A DNA stretch of 64,000 bases from RCIO01 sp965232405. Lineage in GTDB: Bacteria; Pseudomonadota; Alphaproteobacteria; Rhizobiales; Rhizobiaceae. The stretch covers positions 2,046,001 through 2,110,000 of the forward strand of contig OZ246966.1 of NCBI GenBank assembly GCA_965232405.1, read 5' to 3'. Of the stretch, positions 51,404 through 58,959 are shown in pieces (the stretch's first letter is position 1; each line of letters opens with the position of its first letter). Made by a program: the position numbers and the translations under genes. The notes under the pieces are model-generated. The model did not search any database, was not told the DNA's origin, and was given only the letters and a program-made list of their open reading frames with translations.

Positions 51404-51430
51404 GGGCGGCGCAATTGTAGCGCGCCGCCC
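51404..51430 (-). terminator. Stem-loop between pstS and pstC
   Basis: Perfect 9-base inverted repeat GGGCGGCGC/GCGCCGCCC with a nine-base loop, 17 bases after the pstS stop. A second hairpin CTGAACT-GATT-AGTTCAG (51439-51456) includes the pstS stop codon itself. No T-run; a 3' stabiliser or attenuator. Confidence 0.65.
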
Positions 51431-51447
51431 AATCCTTTCTGAACTGA

Positions 51448-52491
51448 TTAGTTCAGCTGACCCATCGGGGTGCGGTTGCGCACCATTTCCTGGGTCTTGG
51501 CAAGCTCCGGATCGGAGACGAGGCCATAGGCGGCCAGCGGGCCGTCAGGGCCAGCAATCTCGTCGGAAACGAAGAACTCGATGTACTGCTGCATGCCCGG
51601 GATGACATCCAGGTGTGCGTTCTTGACGTAGAAGTAGAGCGGACGCGACACCGGGTATTCACCCGAAGCGATGGACTCGACCGAAGGAACTACGCCGTTC
51701 ATGGTCGCGACCTTAAGCTTGTCGGTATTGTTCTGGTAGAACGACAGTCCGAACACGCCGATACCGTTTTTGTTGGCGTCAATGCGGGCGAGCGTCTCGG
51801 TGTAGTCACCGTCAATATCGACGGAAACGCCATCGGTGCGCAGCGTGGTGCAAGCGTCCTCGGCGGCATCTTCGTCACCGCCATTGGCGGCCAGAAGCGC
51901 TTCCAGCGTTCCGTTTTCTTCGCAGCCATCGAGAATGACCTTTTCGTCGAAGACTTCACGGGTGCCGTGCTTCGTGCCGGGGATGAAGGCTAGGATTTCC
52001 TGGGCAGGCAAATCGCCTTTAACGTCGGCCCAGGTCTTGTTCGGATTGTCGACAACCGCACCGTCAACCGCAACCTGAGCGGCAAGAGCGGCGTGCCAGT
52101 CGCCCGGGGTGAACTCGAAGCTGGCGCCGTCGATGTCGGACGCGAACACGATGCCGTCGTAGCCGATGCGAACTTCCTGGATCTCGGTCACGCCGTTGGA
52201 TGCGCAAAGATCGATGTCAGACTGCTTGATACGCGATGAGGAGTTGGCGATATCGATGGTGTTTTCGCCCACGCCTTCGCAAAGCTTCTTGCGGCCGGCA
52301 CCCGAACCGCCGGACTCAACAACCGGGGTCGGATATTCGAAGTTTTCGCCAAAAGCCTCGGCAACGATCGATGCGTATGGAAGAACGGTCGACGAGCCGG
52401 CGATCTGGATCTGGTCGCGCGCGGCGGCGGAGCCAGCAGACAACGCAACGGCGATCGCCGCGGCCGATGCCGTGAGAAAGGATTTTGTCAT
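51448..52491 (-). CDS. pstS: Phosphate-binding periplasmic protein PstS
   Basis: 347-residue periplasmic phosphate-binding protein with a Sec signal peptide ('AAAIAVALSAGSAAARD', cleavage near residue 24). 'QIAGSSTVLPYASIVAEAF' and 'ESGGSGAGRKKLCEGVGENTIDIANSSSRI' carry phosphate ligands typical of the PstS-like group of alphaproteobacteria. ATG 52491 is used; the upstream frame crosses the Pho box. First gene of the pst operon with a Pho box 70 bases upstream. Confidence 0.93.
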   Translation of the reverse strand: MTKSFLTASAAAIAVALSAGSAAARDQIQIAGSSTVLPYASIVAEAFGENFEYPTPVVESGGSGAGRKKLCEGVGENTIDIANSSSRIKQSDIDLCASNGVTEIQEVRIGYDGIVFASDIDGASFEFTPGDWHAALAAQVAVDGAVVDNPNKTWADVKGDLPAQEILAFIPGTKHGTREVFDEKVILDGCEENGTLEALLAANGGDEDAAEDACTTLRTDGVSVDIDGDYTETLARIDANKNGIGVFGLSFYQNNTDKLKVATMNGVVPSVESIASGEYPVSRPLYFYVKNAHLDVIPGMQQYIEFFVSDEIAGPDGPLAAYGLVSDPELAKTQEMVRNRTPMGQLN

Positions 52492-52560
52492 GGAGCCTAC
52501 CCCTGTTGGGAATTCGAGTTCATCGCCTCGAAGCGACAGGGGAGCCCATATATTTCGTAT

Positions 52561-52578
52561 GTAACAGTTCGATGACAC
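52561..52578 (-). promoter_or_regulatory. Pho box upstream of pstS
   Basis: On the minus strand GTGTCATCGAACTGTTAC differs from the CTGTCAT-N4-CTGTCAC form of the Pho box at only two positions, giving two PhoB half-sites 11 bases apart. It lies 70 bases upstream of the pstS start, where PhoB would act as activator under phosphate limitation. Confidence 0.7.
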
Positions 52579-53031
52579 ATTTGTGTCGGCCCCGTCACAC
52601 GCTTGTTGACGGGAAAAGCGTTGCTTTCTGAATCGCTTGGCCAACCGCCGGCTCTGCCTCCGATTTCATCTCTGTAAATCAGTGGCTTGAACGGGGCGTG
52701 TTCGGACGATGTGTCACGGTGCGCACGACAGTGGAGTGGGAAATAAAAAAGCCGGACAGGAGCGCGGCTCTCTTGGCTGCAACCACCACCGGTCCTGGCT
52801 GTGAAGCCGGACGAGACGCATTGGGGCTCAAAGCATTCTCGTCACTGGGCCGGCGGGCCGCCTCTCCCGCCCGGAAGTTTGCGGTTACGGATTTCCCCGT
52901 CCGCACTTTCATTGTTCAGGGAACAAGGCAATCGCGGTATGGTGCGATCGCACCATATGGATTGGTGGTGCGTGAATTGCAGCATATGCGCCGCCGGTGA
53001 CGCAACCGCGCGGCTGACGGCAGGGAAAACG
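52579..53031. other. Gene-poor region between pstS and the EamA gene
   Basis: About 450 bases without a gene I can support. A 100-codon plus-strand frame (52698-53000) and a shorter minus-strand frame exist, but neither has recognisable features or a ribosome site. The region holds the upstream part of the pstS promoter and, at 52938-52957, a perfect palindrome described separately. Confidence 0.5.
52938..52957. promoter_or_regulatory. 20-base perfect palindrome upstream of the EamA gene
   Basis: TATGGTGCGATCGCACCATA is a perfect palindrome centred about 84 bases before the EamA start ATG. The size and symmetry suit a dimeric repressor of the GntR, LacI or MarR type. No regulator gene is adjacent, so the binder is unknown. 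Confidence 0.5.
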
Positions 53032-53919
53032 ATGACGGGACGGGCGACAGCGATCGGGTTCTCGGCGGTCGTGATGTGGGCGCTGCTGGCGCTGTTCACC
53101 GACGCGTCAGGGCATGTGCCGCCGTTCCAGCTTTCGGCAATGAGTTTCACCATTGGTGCCGCGCTGGGCCTCGCGCTACGTGCAGTCTCGCCGAGGTCGA
53201 AGGCCGTCCGGCGACCACCGTTTGCCGCCTGGGTGATCGGCATTGGCGGCCTGTTCGGCTATCATTTCTTCTACTTCACGGCGCTGCGCAATGCGCCTGC
53301 CGCCGAGGCCAGCCTGATCGCCTATCTGTGGCCGCTCCTCATTGTTGTCGGTTCCGCACTGATGCCGGGCGAAAATCTCAGATGGCATCATGTCGCCGGT
53401 GCGCTGTTGGGTCTGGCAGGCACGGCGCTCATCATCACACGTGGCGGCGATGTCGCTTTCGACGCACGCTACGCCTTCGGTTACGGTGCGGCGATCGTTT
53501 GCGCTTTCACATGGTCGGGCTATTCGCTGCTGTCGCGTCGCTTCACCGCCGTTCCGACAACGATCGTGACCTGGTTCTGCGTTGCCGCGGCCTTGTTGTC
53601 GGCACTGTGCCACGTTGCGCTTGAGCGAACAGTGTGGCCCGCTGACACCACCCAATGGCTGGCGGTTGCCGGATTGGGCCTGATGCCGGTGGGTGCGGCG
53701 TTCTACGCCTGGGATCATGGCGTCAAACACGGCCACATCCAGGTGCTGGGCGCGTCGAGCTATGCTGCGCCGCTCTTGTCGACGCTGATCCTGATTGCGG
53801 CGGGCCGGACGCCCGCAACAGCCACAATTCTCGCCGCCTGCCTCCTGATCACGGCCGGTGCCGCGCTGGCGGCAAAGGACATGCTGCGGCGGCCAAAGGC
53901 AAAAGCGGTGGAGGTCTGA
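53032..53919 (+). CDS. EamA-family (DMT superfamily) transporter
   Basis: 295-residue inner-membrane protein with ten predicted helices forming two EamA repeats. 'FYFTALRNAPAAEASLIAYLWPLLIVVGSALM' is the classical signature of the first repeat. Members export amino acids or other metabolites; the substrate is not known. ATG 53032 has CAGGGAAAA before it; the much longer upstream frame is not supported. It is followed after four bases by a YhhN gene. Confidence 0.88.
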   Translation: MTGRATAIGFSAVVMWALLALFTDASGHVPPFQLSAMSFTIGAALGLALRAVSPRSKAVRRPPFAAWVIGIGGLFGYHFFYFTALRNAPAAEASLIAYLWPLLIVVGSALMPGENLRWHHVAGALLGLAGTALIITRGGDVAFDARYAFGYGAAIVCAFTWSGYSLLSRRFTAVPTTIVTWFCVAAALLSALCHVALERTVWPADTTQWLAVAGLGLMPVGAAFYAWDHGVKHGHIQVLGASSYAAPLLSTLILIAAGRTPATATILAACLLITAGAALAAKDMLRRPKAKAVEV

Positions 53920-53923
53920 CGAA

Positions 53924-54601
53924 ATGCCATTTCCGGGCGGCATCACGGCAACAAACAACGGGCTGCTTCTGCTTTCCGTTGTGGCGGCCGTTCTCTACTG
54001 CTTCATGGCTCTACGTTCGCCATCGTGGCGACGCACCGTCGCAAAGACCGCATCGGTAGCACTTCTGGGTGTGCTTGCTTGGACGGCGGGCGGTCCGTTG
54101 CTGCTGGTGCTGGCGCTGATGGCGAGCGCCTCGGGCGATGCCGCACTGGCGGCCGAAGAAGAACGCTGGTTCCTGTCCGGTCTGGTCGCCTTTCTGATCG
54201 CGCACCTTTTCTACATTGCGCTGTTCGCGACTGGCAGCGAGGGCGTGTCCATATTCGCGGCGGAGCTATTGCGTGGTGTTTGGGCTGTGCTGATCCTGAT
54301 TGCGGCCGCTGTGCTTCTGGCCAGGTTGCTGCCGGCGGTGCCGGCCGCCATGCGCGCGCCGGTCGTAGTCTATGCGCTTGCGATCGCAGCGATGGGCGTG
54401 ATCGCACTGACGCTGCCGGGTTACGTGATTGCCGTCGGGGCGACGCTGTTCATTGCCTCCGACGCCATTTTGGCAGTGCGCAAATTTCTGATGGCGGACG
54501 ATTCACCGCACGATGCCTGGGCGGCATATGCAGTGTGGGTTCTCTACTATGCGGCGCAGCTGACGATCACGCTGGCAGTGATCGTCAATATTCGCGCATG
54601 A
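53924..54601 (+). CDS. YhhN/TMEM86-family membrane protein (lysoplasmalogenase-like)
   Basis: 225-residue inner-membrane protein with about eight helices. The pattern of 'LMASASGDAAL', 'FLIAHLFYIALF' and 'ATLFIASDAILAVRKF' with 'WVLYYAAQLTI' near the C-terminus is that of the YhhN family; conserved acidic residues within the helices (SGD, SDA) are present. The animal homologue TMEM86B is a lysoplasmalogenase; the bacterial role is not settled. Four bases after the EamA stop. Confidence 0.83.
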   Translation: MPFPGGITATNNGLLLLSVVAAVLYCFMALRSPSWRRTVAKTASVALLGVLAWTAGGPLLLVLALMASASGDAALAAEEERWFLSGLVAFLIAHLFYIALFATGSEGVSIFAAELLRGVWAVLILIAAAVLLARLLPAVPAAMRAPVVVYALAIAAMGVIALTLPGYVIAVGATLFIASDAILAVRKFLMADDSPHDAWAAYAVWVLYYAAQLTITLAVIVNIRA

Positions 54602-54634
54602 TCTTGACCGAAAACCGGCTTCCACTTTCCGGCG

Positions 54635-55075
54635 TCATGCGTCGGTAGGCTCCCAGCCGGGTTCAGCCATTTCGAAAGCGGCGAAGTCAAACCCCGGAGC
54701 GACCGTGCAGCCCACCAGCGTCCAGTCGCCAAGGCTTCGCGCGCGCTGCCACCAGTTTGCGGGCACGACGTGCTGGGGACGCTCGTTGCTGTCCAGGTCC
54801 GGGCCGAGGGTGAGTTCCCGCAGTTCCGCTCCCTCGGCGTTGGCGATTTCGAGACAAAGCGGCGCGCCGGCATAGAAGTGCCAGACTTCGGAAGCGTCGC
54901 GCACACGGTGCCAGGCAGATTGTTCGCCTTGCTTGAGCAGGAAATAGATCGCGGTTGAATGGCCGCGCCCGCCATCGGGAGCGTCGCGGAACGTTTCTGC
55001 AAACCAGCCGCCTTCTGGATGCGGCTCAAGGCCGAGGCGGGAAATCACCGCTTCGGCGGTGGTCCCGCCGGGCAT
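54635..55075 (-). CDS. DUF985 cupin protein
   Basis: 146-residue single-domain cupin of the DUF985 (YML079W-like) family: 'LEPHPEGGWFAETFRD', 'YFLLKQGEQSAWHRVRDASEVWHFYAG' and 'GCTVAPGFDFAAFEMA' are conserved. The fold resembles sugar-nucleotide epimerases but the activity is unknown. ATG 55075 begins two bases after the gloB stop, so the two genes are probably co-expressed. Confidence 0.88.
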   Translation of the reverse strand: MPGGTTAEAVISRLGLEPHPEGGWFAETFRDAPDGGRGHSTAIYFLLKQGEQSAWHRVRDASEVWHFYAGAPLCLEIANAEGAELRELTLGPDLDSNERPQHVVPANWWQRARSLGDWTLVGCTVAPGFDFAAFEMAEPGWEPTDA

Positions 55076-55077
55076 GG

Positions 55078-55845
55078 TCAGAACAGGTCCTTGCGCTTGC
55101 GGATTTCGGCGAATACCGCCTCGTCCGAAGCGTCTTCCATACCGAGATTGTGGCGGATTGCCGGATCGTGCCAGCGCAGGAAGGGGTTGGTGGCCATCTC
55201 CTCGCCCAGCGTGGTGGGCAGGGTCGGCTTGTTCTGCGCGCGCAGTTTCTCGATCTTTTCCGCACGCTCTTTCAGAGCCGAATTGGTCGGATCGACCGAC
55301 AGCGCGAAACGCGCATTGGAGAGCGTGTATTCGTGGCCGCAATAGACGGTTGTGCTGAGCGGCAGTTCGGCCAGCTTGCGCATCGAGTTCAGCATGTCGG
55401 CTGGGGTACCCTCAAACAGCCTGCCGCAGCCCAGAGCGAACAGCGTGTCGGCGGTGAAGGCAACGCCGGATTCGGGGAAATAGTAGCTTACGTGACCGGC
55501 CGTATGTCCCGGTGTCGAGATGACCTCGGTCGGTTCGCCAGTCACGTCCAGCGTGTCGCCGTCCTTCACCGTGCGGTCGATACCGGGGATCTTGTCCTTC
55601 TCGGCTTCCGGTCCGATGATCACCAGGCCGAAACGCTCCTTGAGCGCCTCGTTTGCATCGACATGATCCGGATGATGATGGGTCGTCAGAATCAGGTCAG
55701 GCTTCCAGCCGGTGCGTTCTATCGCAGCCATGACGGTGGATTCTTCCGGCGCGTCGATAAGGAAAACCGTGCCGGATTTCTTGTTGCGCGCAATGATGCC
55801 GAAATTGTCATCCCGGCACATGAACTGTTCGATTTCGAGCGTCAT
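55078..55845 (-). CDS. gloB: Hydroxyacylglutathione hydrolase (glyoxalase II)
   Basis: 255-residue metallo-beta-lactamase-fold enzyme that hydrolyses S-D-lactoylglutathione in methylglyoxal detoxification. The metal motif 'THHHPDH' is at residues 55-61, 'STPGHTAGHV' and 'ADTLFALGCGRLFEG' add further ligands, 'YCGHEYTLSNARFA' is the glutathione-binding region, and the C-terminal HAGH domain ('NPFLRWHDPAIR') is present. ATG 55845 has AGGAGG upstream. Divergent from a methyltransferase gene. Confidence 0.95.
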   Translation of the reverse strand: MTLEIEQFMCRDDNFGIIARNKKSGTVFLIDAPEESTVMAAIERTGWKPDLILTTHHHPDHVDANEALKERFGLVIIGPEAEKDKIPGIDRTVKDGDTLDVTGEPTEVISTPGHTAGHVSYYFPESGVAFTADTLFALGCGRLFEGTPADMLNSMRKLAELPLSTTVYCGHEYTLSNARFALSVDPTNSALKERAEKIEKLRAQNKPTLPTTLGEEMATNPFLRWHDPAIRHNLGMEDASDEAVFAEIRKRKDLF

Positions 55846-55951
55846 GGGTGCCTCCTTGTCGACGGGCAACATAGTCGGGCGTTGTCGAAAGGCAATGACG
55901 GGCGGAGCGGTTTGTTGAAGTGCGTGTGGGCACCATATAGCTTCCGGCACC

Positions 55952-56731
55952 ATGATCTCGGATATCGTCGACCTGCGCAATTTTTACGGCTCGCTGCTGG
56001 GGCGGCTGGCGGAGCGTTCGATCGCCATGGCGCTGTCGTCCGTGTGGGCCAAGATGCCGAACGAGCGGCTGGTCGGGCTTGGATATGCGGTGCCCTGGCT
56101 CGACCGTTTCGGTGCGGACTCAGAGCGCGTTTTTGCCTTCATGCCGGCAACGCAAGGCGCCGTAAACTGGCCGCCGGGCGGACCATCAGGCACCGCGCTG
56201 GTGTTCGATGAGGAACTGCCGCTGTTCGATTCATCAATCGACCGCATCCTGATGGTGCATGCGCTGGAACACGCCGAAAACCCGCACGAAACGCTCAAGG
56301 AACTTTGGCGCGTTCTGGCGCCGGGCGGCAGGCTGGTGATCGTGGCGCCCAACAGGCGCGGTGTGTGGGCGCGGTTCGAACATACGCCTTTCGGCACCGG
56401 CCGTCCGTTTTCGCGAGGGCAGCTGACCGAGCTGTTGAGGGAAACCAATTTCACGCCAAGCGCCTGGACCGACGCGTTGCATTTCCCGCCATCACGCCGG
56501 CGCTGGTTCCTGCGGTTCTACCAGCTGCTTGAAAAGGCGGGACGACGCTTCTGGCCGATTTTTTCCGGTGTCATCGTTGTTGAGGCGCAGAAGCGTCTCT
56601 ATCAAGGGCTGCCGGTGGCCCAACGGGCTTCCCGTCGTGTCTTCGTTCCCGCACTTGCGCCACAGGGTGCTGCCGGCATGATTGCCGACACGAACGCCAT
56701 GGCTGGCAGGCGAGATCATCACGGAGACTGA
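55952..56731 (+). CDS. Class I SAM-dependent methyltransferase-like protein
   Basis: 259 residues with a methyltransferase type 11 core: 'FDSSIDRILMVHALEHAENPHETLKELWRVLAPGGRLVIVAPN' (about residues 93-135) matches motifs IV-V. The usual SAM-binding G-x-G motif near the start is replaced by 'LVGLGYAVPWLDRFG', so the cofactor site is recognisable but altered. Substrate unknown. Divergent from gloB and followed two bases later by the nitronate monooxygenase gene. Confidence 0.83.
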   Translation: MISDIVDLRNFYGSLLGRLAERSIAMALSSVWAKMPNERLVGLGYAVPWLDRFGADSERVFAFMPATQGAVNWPPGGPSGTALVFDEELPLFDSSIDRILMVHALEHAENPHETLKELWRVLAPGGRLVIVAPNRRGVWARFEHTPFGTGRPFSRGQLTELLRETNFTPSAWTDALHFPPSRRRWFLRFYQLLEKAGRRFWPIFSGVIVVEAQKRLYQGLPVAQRASRRVFVPALAPQGAAGMIADTNAMAGRRDHHGD

Positions 56732-56733
56732 AG

Positions 56734-57804
56734 ATGTGGCCCGATAACAGGATATGCGAGCTGTTCGGCATCGAGTTGCCGATCGTGCAGGCGCCGATGG
56801 CCGGCTCGCAAGGGTCGGAACTGGCGATTGCCGTGAGCGAGGCCGGCGGACTTGGCTCGTTGCCCTGCGCCATTCTTAGCGGGGAGCAGATACGCAAGGA
56901 ACTGGGCGTTATCCGCCAGCGGACGAACCGACCGATCAACGTCAACTTCTTCGCTCACCGGCAGCCCGCACCTGATGGCGAAGCCGAAGCCCGCTGGCGC
57001 ACGCGCCTTGCGCGCTACTATGCCGAGTTCGGCATCGATCCCGATGCCGTGCCCGCCGGTGGCGGGCGCAACCCGTTCGACGAGGCCGGTTGCGCAATCG
57101 TGGAGGAGTTCCGGCCGGAGGTCGTCAGTTTCCATTTCGGATTGCCGGAAGCGCAGCTGCTGGAGCGGGTCAGGCAGAGCGGCGCAAGGATCATCGGCTC
57201 GGCCACCACCGTTGCCGAGGCGCGCTGGCTGGAAGATCATGGCTGTGACGCGATCATCGCGCAGGGCGCGGAAGCAGGCGGGCACCGGGGCATATTTCTT
57301 TCGGACGACATTGCCGCGCAGCCCAGCACAATGGCGCTGGTGCCGCAGGTGGTGGACGCCGTTTCGGTACCGGTGATTGCGGCCGGTGGCATAGCCGACC
57401 ATCGTGGCGCGGCGGCGGCTTTCATGCTCGGTGCATCGGGGGTTCAGATAGGTACCGCCTACCTGCAAAGCCCCGAAGCGCTGACCTCGCCCGGCCACCG
57501 GGAAGCGCTTGCGCAGGCGCGAGACGACGGCACGGTCTTGACCAACGTGTTCACCGGCAGGCCGGCGCGAGGTCTGCTCAACCGCAGTGTCAGCGAGGTT
57601 GGTCCGATCAGTCCGGACGCGCCGGCATTTCCGATGGCGACAGCGGCTGTCGTACCCTTGCGCAAACATGCGGAGGAGAACGGCTCCAGCGATTTCTCGC
57701 CACTGTGGGCCGGGCAGGCAGCAGCGCTTGGCAGCCCGCAGCCCGCAGGCGACTTCACGCGTGAGCTGGCTGCGAAAACGCTGGAACGTCTTGCCGGCAA
57801 TTAG
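56734..57804 (+). CDS. Nitronate monooxygenase family protein
   Basis: 356-residue FMN-dependent TIM-barrel enzyme (2-nitropropane dioxygenase family). 'IVQAPMAGSQGSELAIAVSEAGGLGSL', 'AQGAEAGGHRG' with the catalytic-type His, and 'PVIAAGGIADHRGAAAAFMLGASGVQIGTAYL' for FMN phosphate binding are all present. Predicted to oxidise alkyl nitronates. Starts two bases after the methyltransferase stop; its own stop is 18 bases from the convergent metA stop. Confidence 0.92.
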   Translation: MWPDNRICELFGIELPIVQAPMAGSQGSELAIAVSEAGGLGSLPCAILSGEQIRKELGVIRQRTNRPINVNFFAHRQPAPDGEAEARWRTRLARYYAEFGIDPDAVPAGGGRNPFDEAGCAIVEEFRPEVVSFHFGLPEAQLLERVRQSGARIIGSATTVAEARWLEDHGCDAIIAQGAEAGGHRGIFLSDDIAAQPSTMALVPQVVDAVSVPVIAAGGIADHRGAAAAFMLGASGVQIGTAYLQSPEALTSPGHREALAQARDDGTVLTNVFTGRPARGLLNRSVSEVGPISPDAPAFPMATAAVVPLRKHAEENGSSDFSPLWAGQAAALGSPQPAGDFTRELAAKTLERLAGN

Positions 57805-57822
57805 CTGTATCGGAACGCCGCT

Positions 57823-58761
57823 CTATGAACCATCGGGCGTTGCATGCTCGCCAATCTCGGCCAGATCGAACGGCGTGGTCTGATAGACCTGATTGATCCA
57901 GTTGCCGAACAGAAGATGGGCATGTGAGCGCCAGCGATTGAGAGGCCGGTGGCTCGGATTGTCCTCGGGGAAATATTCGTGCGGCACGTCAATCGCGATG
58001 CCGGCGCCAACATCGCGGTCGAACTCTTCCTTGAGCGAGGTGGAATCGTATTCGATGTGATTGAACATATAGAGCCGGTTGCCGGTCTTCTCCGCTACAA
58101 GGCCGGGGCCGGTCGCATCAGATTCCATCAGCAGTTCAAGGCTGGGTACCGCCGCTATGTCGGCTGCGCGCACTTCTGTCCAGCGCGACACCGGAATGGA
58201 GAAGTCGTCGGAGAACCCGGCGAGATAAGGTGAAGCCGGCGAATGGTTTCGGTGGCGAAACACGCCGAACGCCTTCTTTTCCAGCGTGTATTTGGGAACG
58301 CGGTGGAAGTGCCAGGCGGCGGCCATTGCGCCCCAACAGATGAAGAAGGACGAGTGAACGTTGGTCCGGGTCCAGTCGAGAATCCGTTCCAGCTCTTCCC
58401 AATAGGTGACTTCCTCGAAGGGCAGCTGCTCGATGGGTGCGCCGGTGATAATGAAACCGTCGAACTTGCGGGAACGAACCTCCTCCCAGGTCTGGTAGAA
58501 TGAGATCAGATGGTCTTCGGGCGTATTGCGCGCCTTGTGATTGCCGATGCGCACCAGTGTCAATTCGACCTGCAGCGGAGTGACACCGATCAGGCGGGCC
58601 AGTTGCGTTTCGGTGCGGATCTTGTCGGGCATCAGGTTCAGAAGCCCGATCTGCATCGGCCGGATGTCCTGGCGCATTGCGGTGCGCTCGTCCATCACGG
58701 CCACGCCCTCGCGCACGAGCACGTCGCGGGCGGGAAGCTGATCGGGAATCCTGATAGGCAT
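57823..58761 (-). CDS. metA: Homoserine O-acyltransferase MetA, predicted acetyltransferase
   Basis: 312-residue enzyme of methionine synthesis in the MetA family. The catalytic triad falls at the family-standard positions C142 ('FFICWGAM'), H235 and E237 ('FNHIEYDS'). Residue 111 is Glu, which in studied MetA enzymes marks use of acetyl-CoA, whereas Gly marks succinyl-CoA; so O-acetylhomoserine is the predicted product. ATG 58761 lies after a SAM-II riboswitch and terminator. Divergent from hisC. Confidence 0.95.
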   Translation of the reverse strand: MPIRIPDQLPARDVLVREGVAVMDERTAMRQDIRPMQIGLLNLMPDKIRTETQLARLIGVTPLQVELTLVRIGNHKARNTPEDHLISFYQTWEEVRSRKFDGFIITGAPIEQLPFEEVTYWEELERILDWTRTNVHSSFFICWGAMAAAWHFHRVPKYTLEKKAFGVFRHRNHSPASPYLAGFSDDFSIPVSRWTEVRAADIAAVPSLELLMESDATGPGLVAEKTGNRLYMFNHIEYDSTSLKEEFDRDVGAGIAIDVPHEYFPEDNPSHRPLNRWRSHAHLLFGNWINQVYQTTPFDLAEIGEHATPDGS

Positions 58762-58778
58762 ACTGTACGCTCCAGACG

Positions 58779-58807
58779 AAAAAACCGGCCGCAAATCGCT
58801 GGCCGGT
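58779..58807 (-). terminator. Intrinsic terminator of the metA leader
   Basis: Stem ACCGGCC/GGCCGGT with a 10-base loop followed on the minus strand by six T residues. It lies between the SAM-II aptamer and the metA start and is the expected expression platform for SAM-dependent termination. Confidence 0.8.
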
Positions 58808-58817
58808 CCGTCTGTTC

Positions 58818-58877
58818 GGTCCTTTAGCGACTTGTTTAACGTGGCTGCAAGCCGACCGGCCAAATCACCACGATGCT
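58818..58877 (-). ncRNA. SAM-II riboswitch
   Basis: Reading the minus strand from 58877, the sequence contains the SAM-II landmarks in order: CGTGGTGATTTGGCCGG, GGCTTGCAGCCACGTTAAA and ACAAGTCGCTAAAG, which form the H-type pseudoknot that binds S-adenosylmethionine. It is followed by a terminator and then metA, the classical alphaproteobacterial arrangement; SAM binding should lower metA expression. Confidence 0.95.
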
Positions 58878-58959
58878 TGAACTTTCTAGTGCCGAGCGGT
58901 CTTTGCGTCAACGGCAAAGCCTGATAGAGGCGTTCGACCTTGCTCACGGAACCGCGAAG

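Noticed and set aside
52698..53000. 100-codon frame between pstS and the EamA gene
   Set aside because: No ribosome site, no recognisable domain, and it spans a perfect palindrome that looks regulatory.
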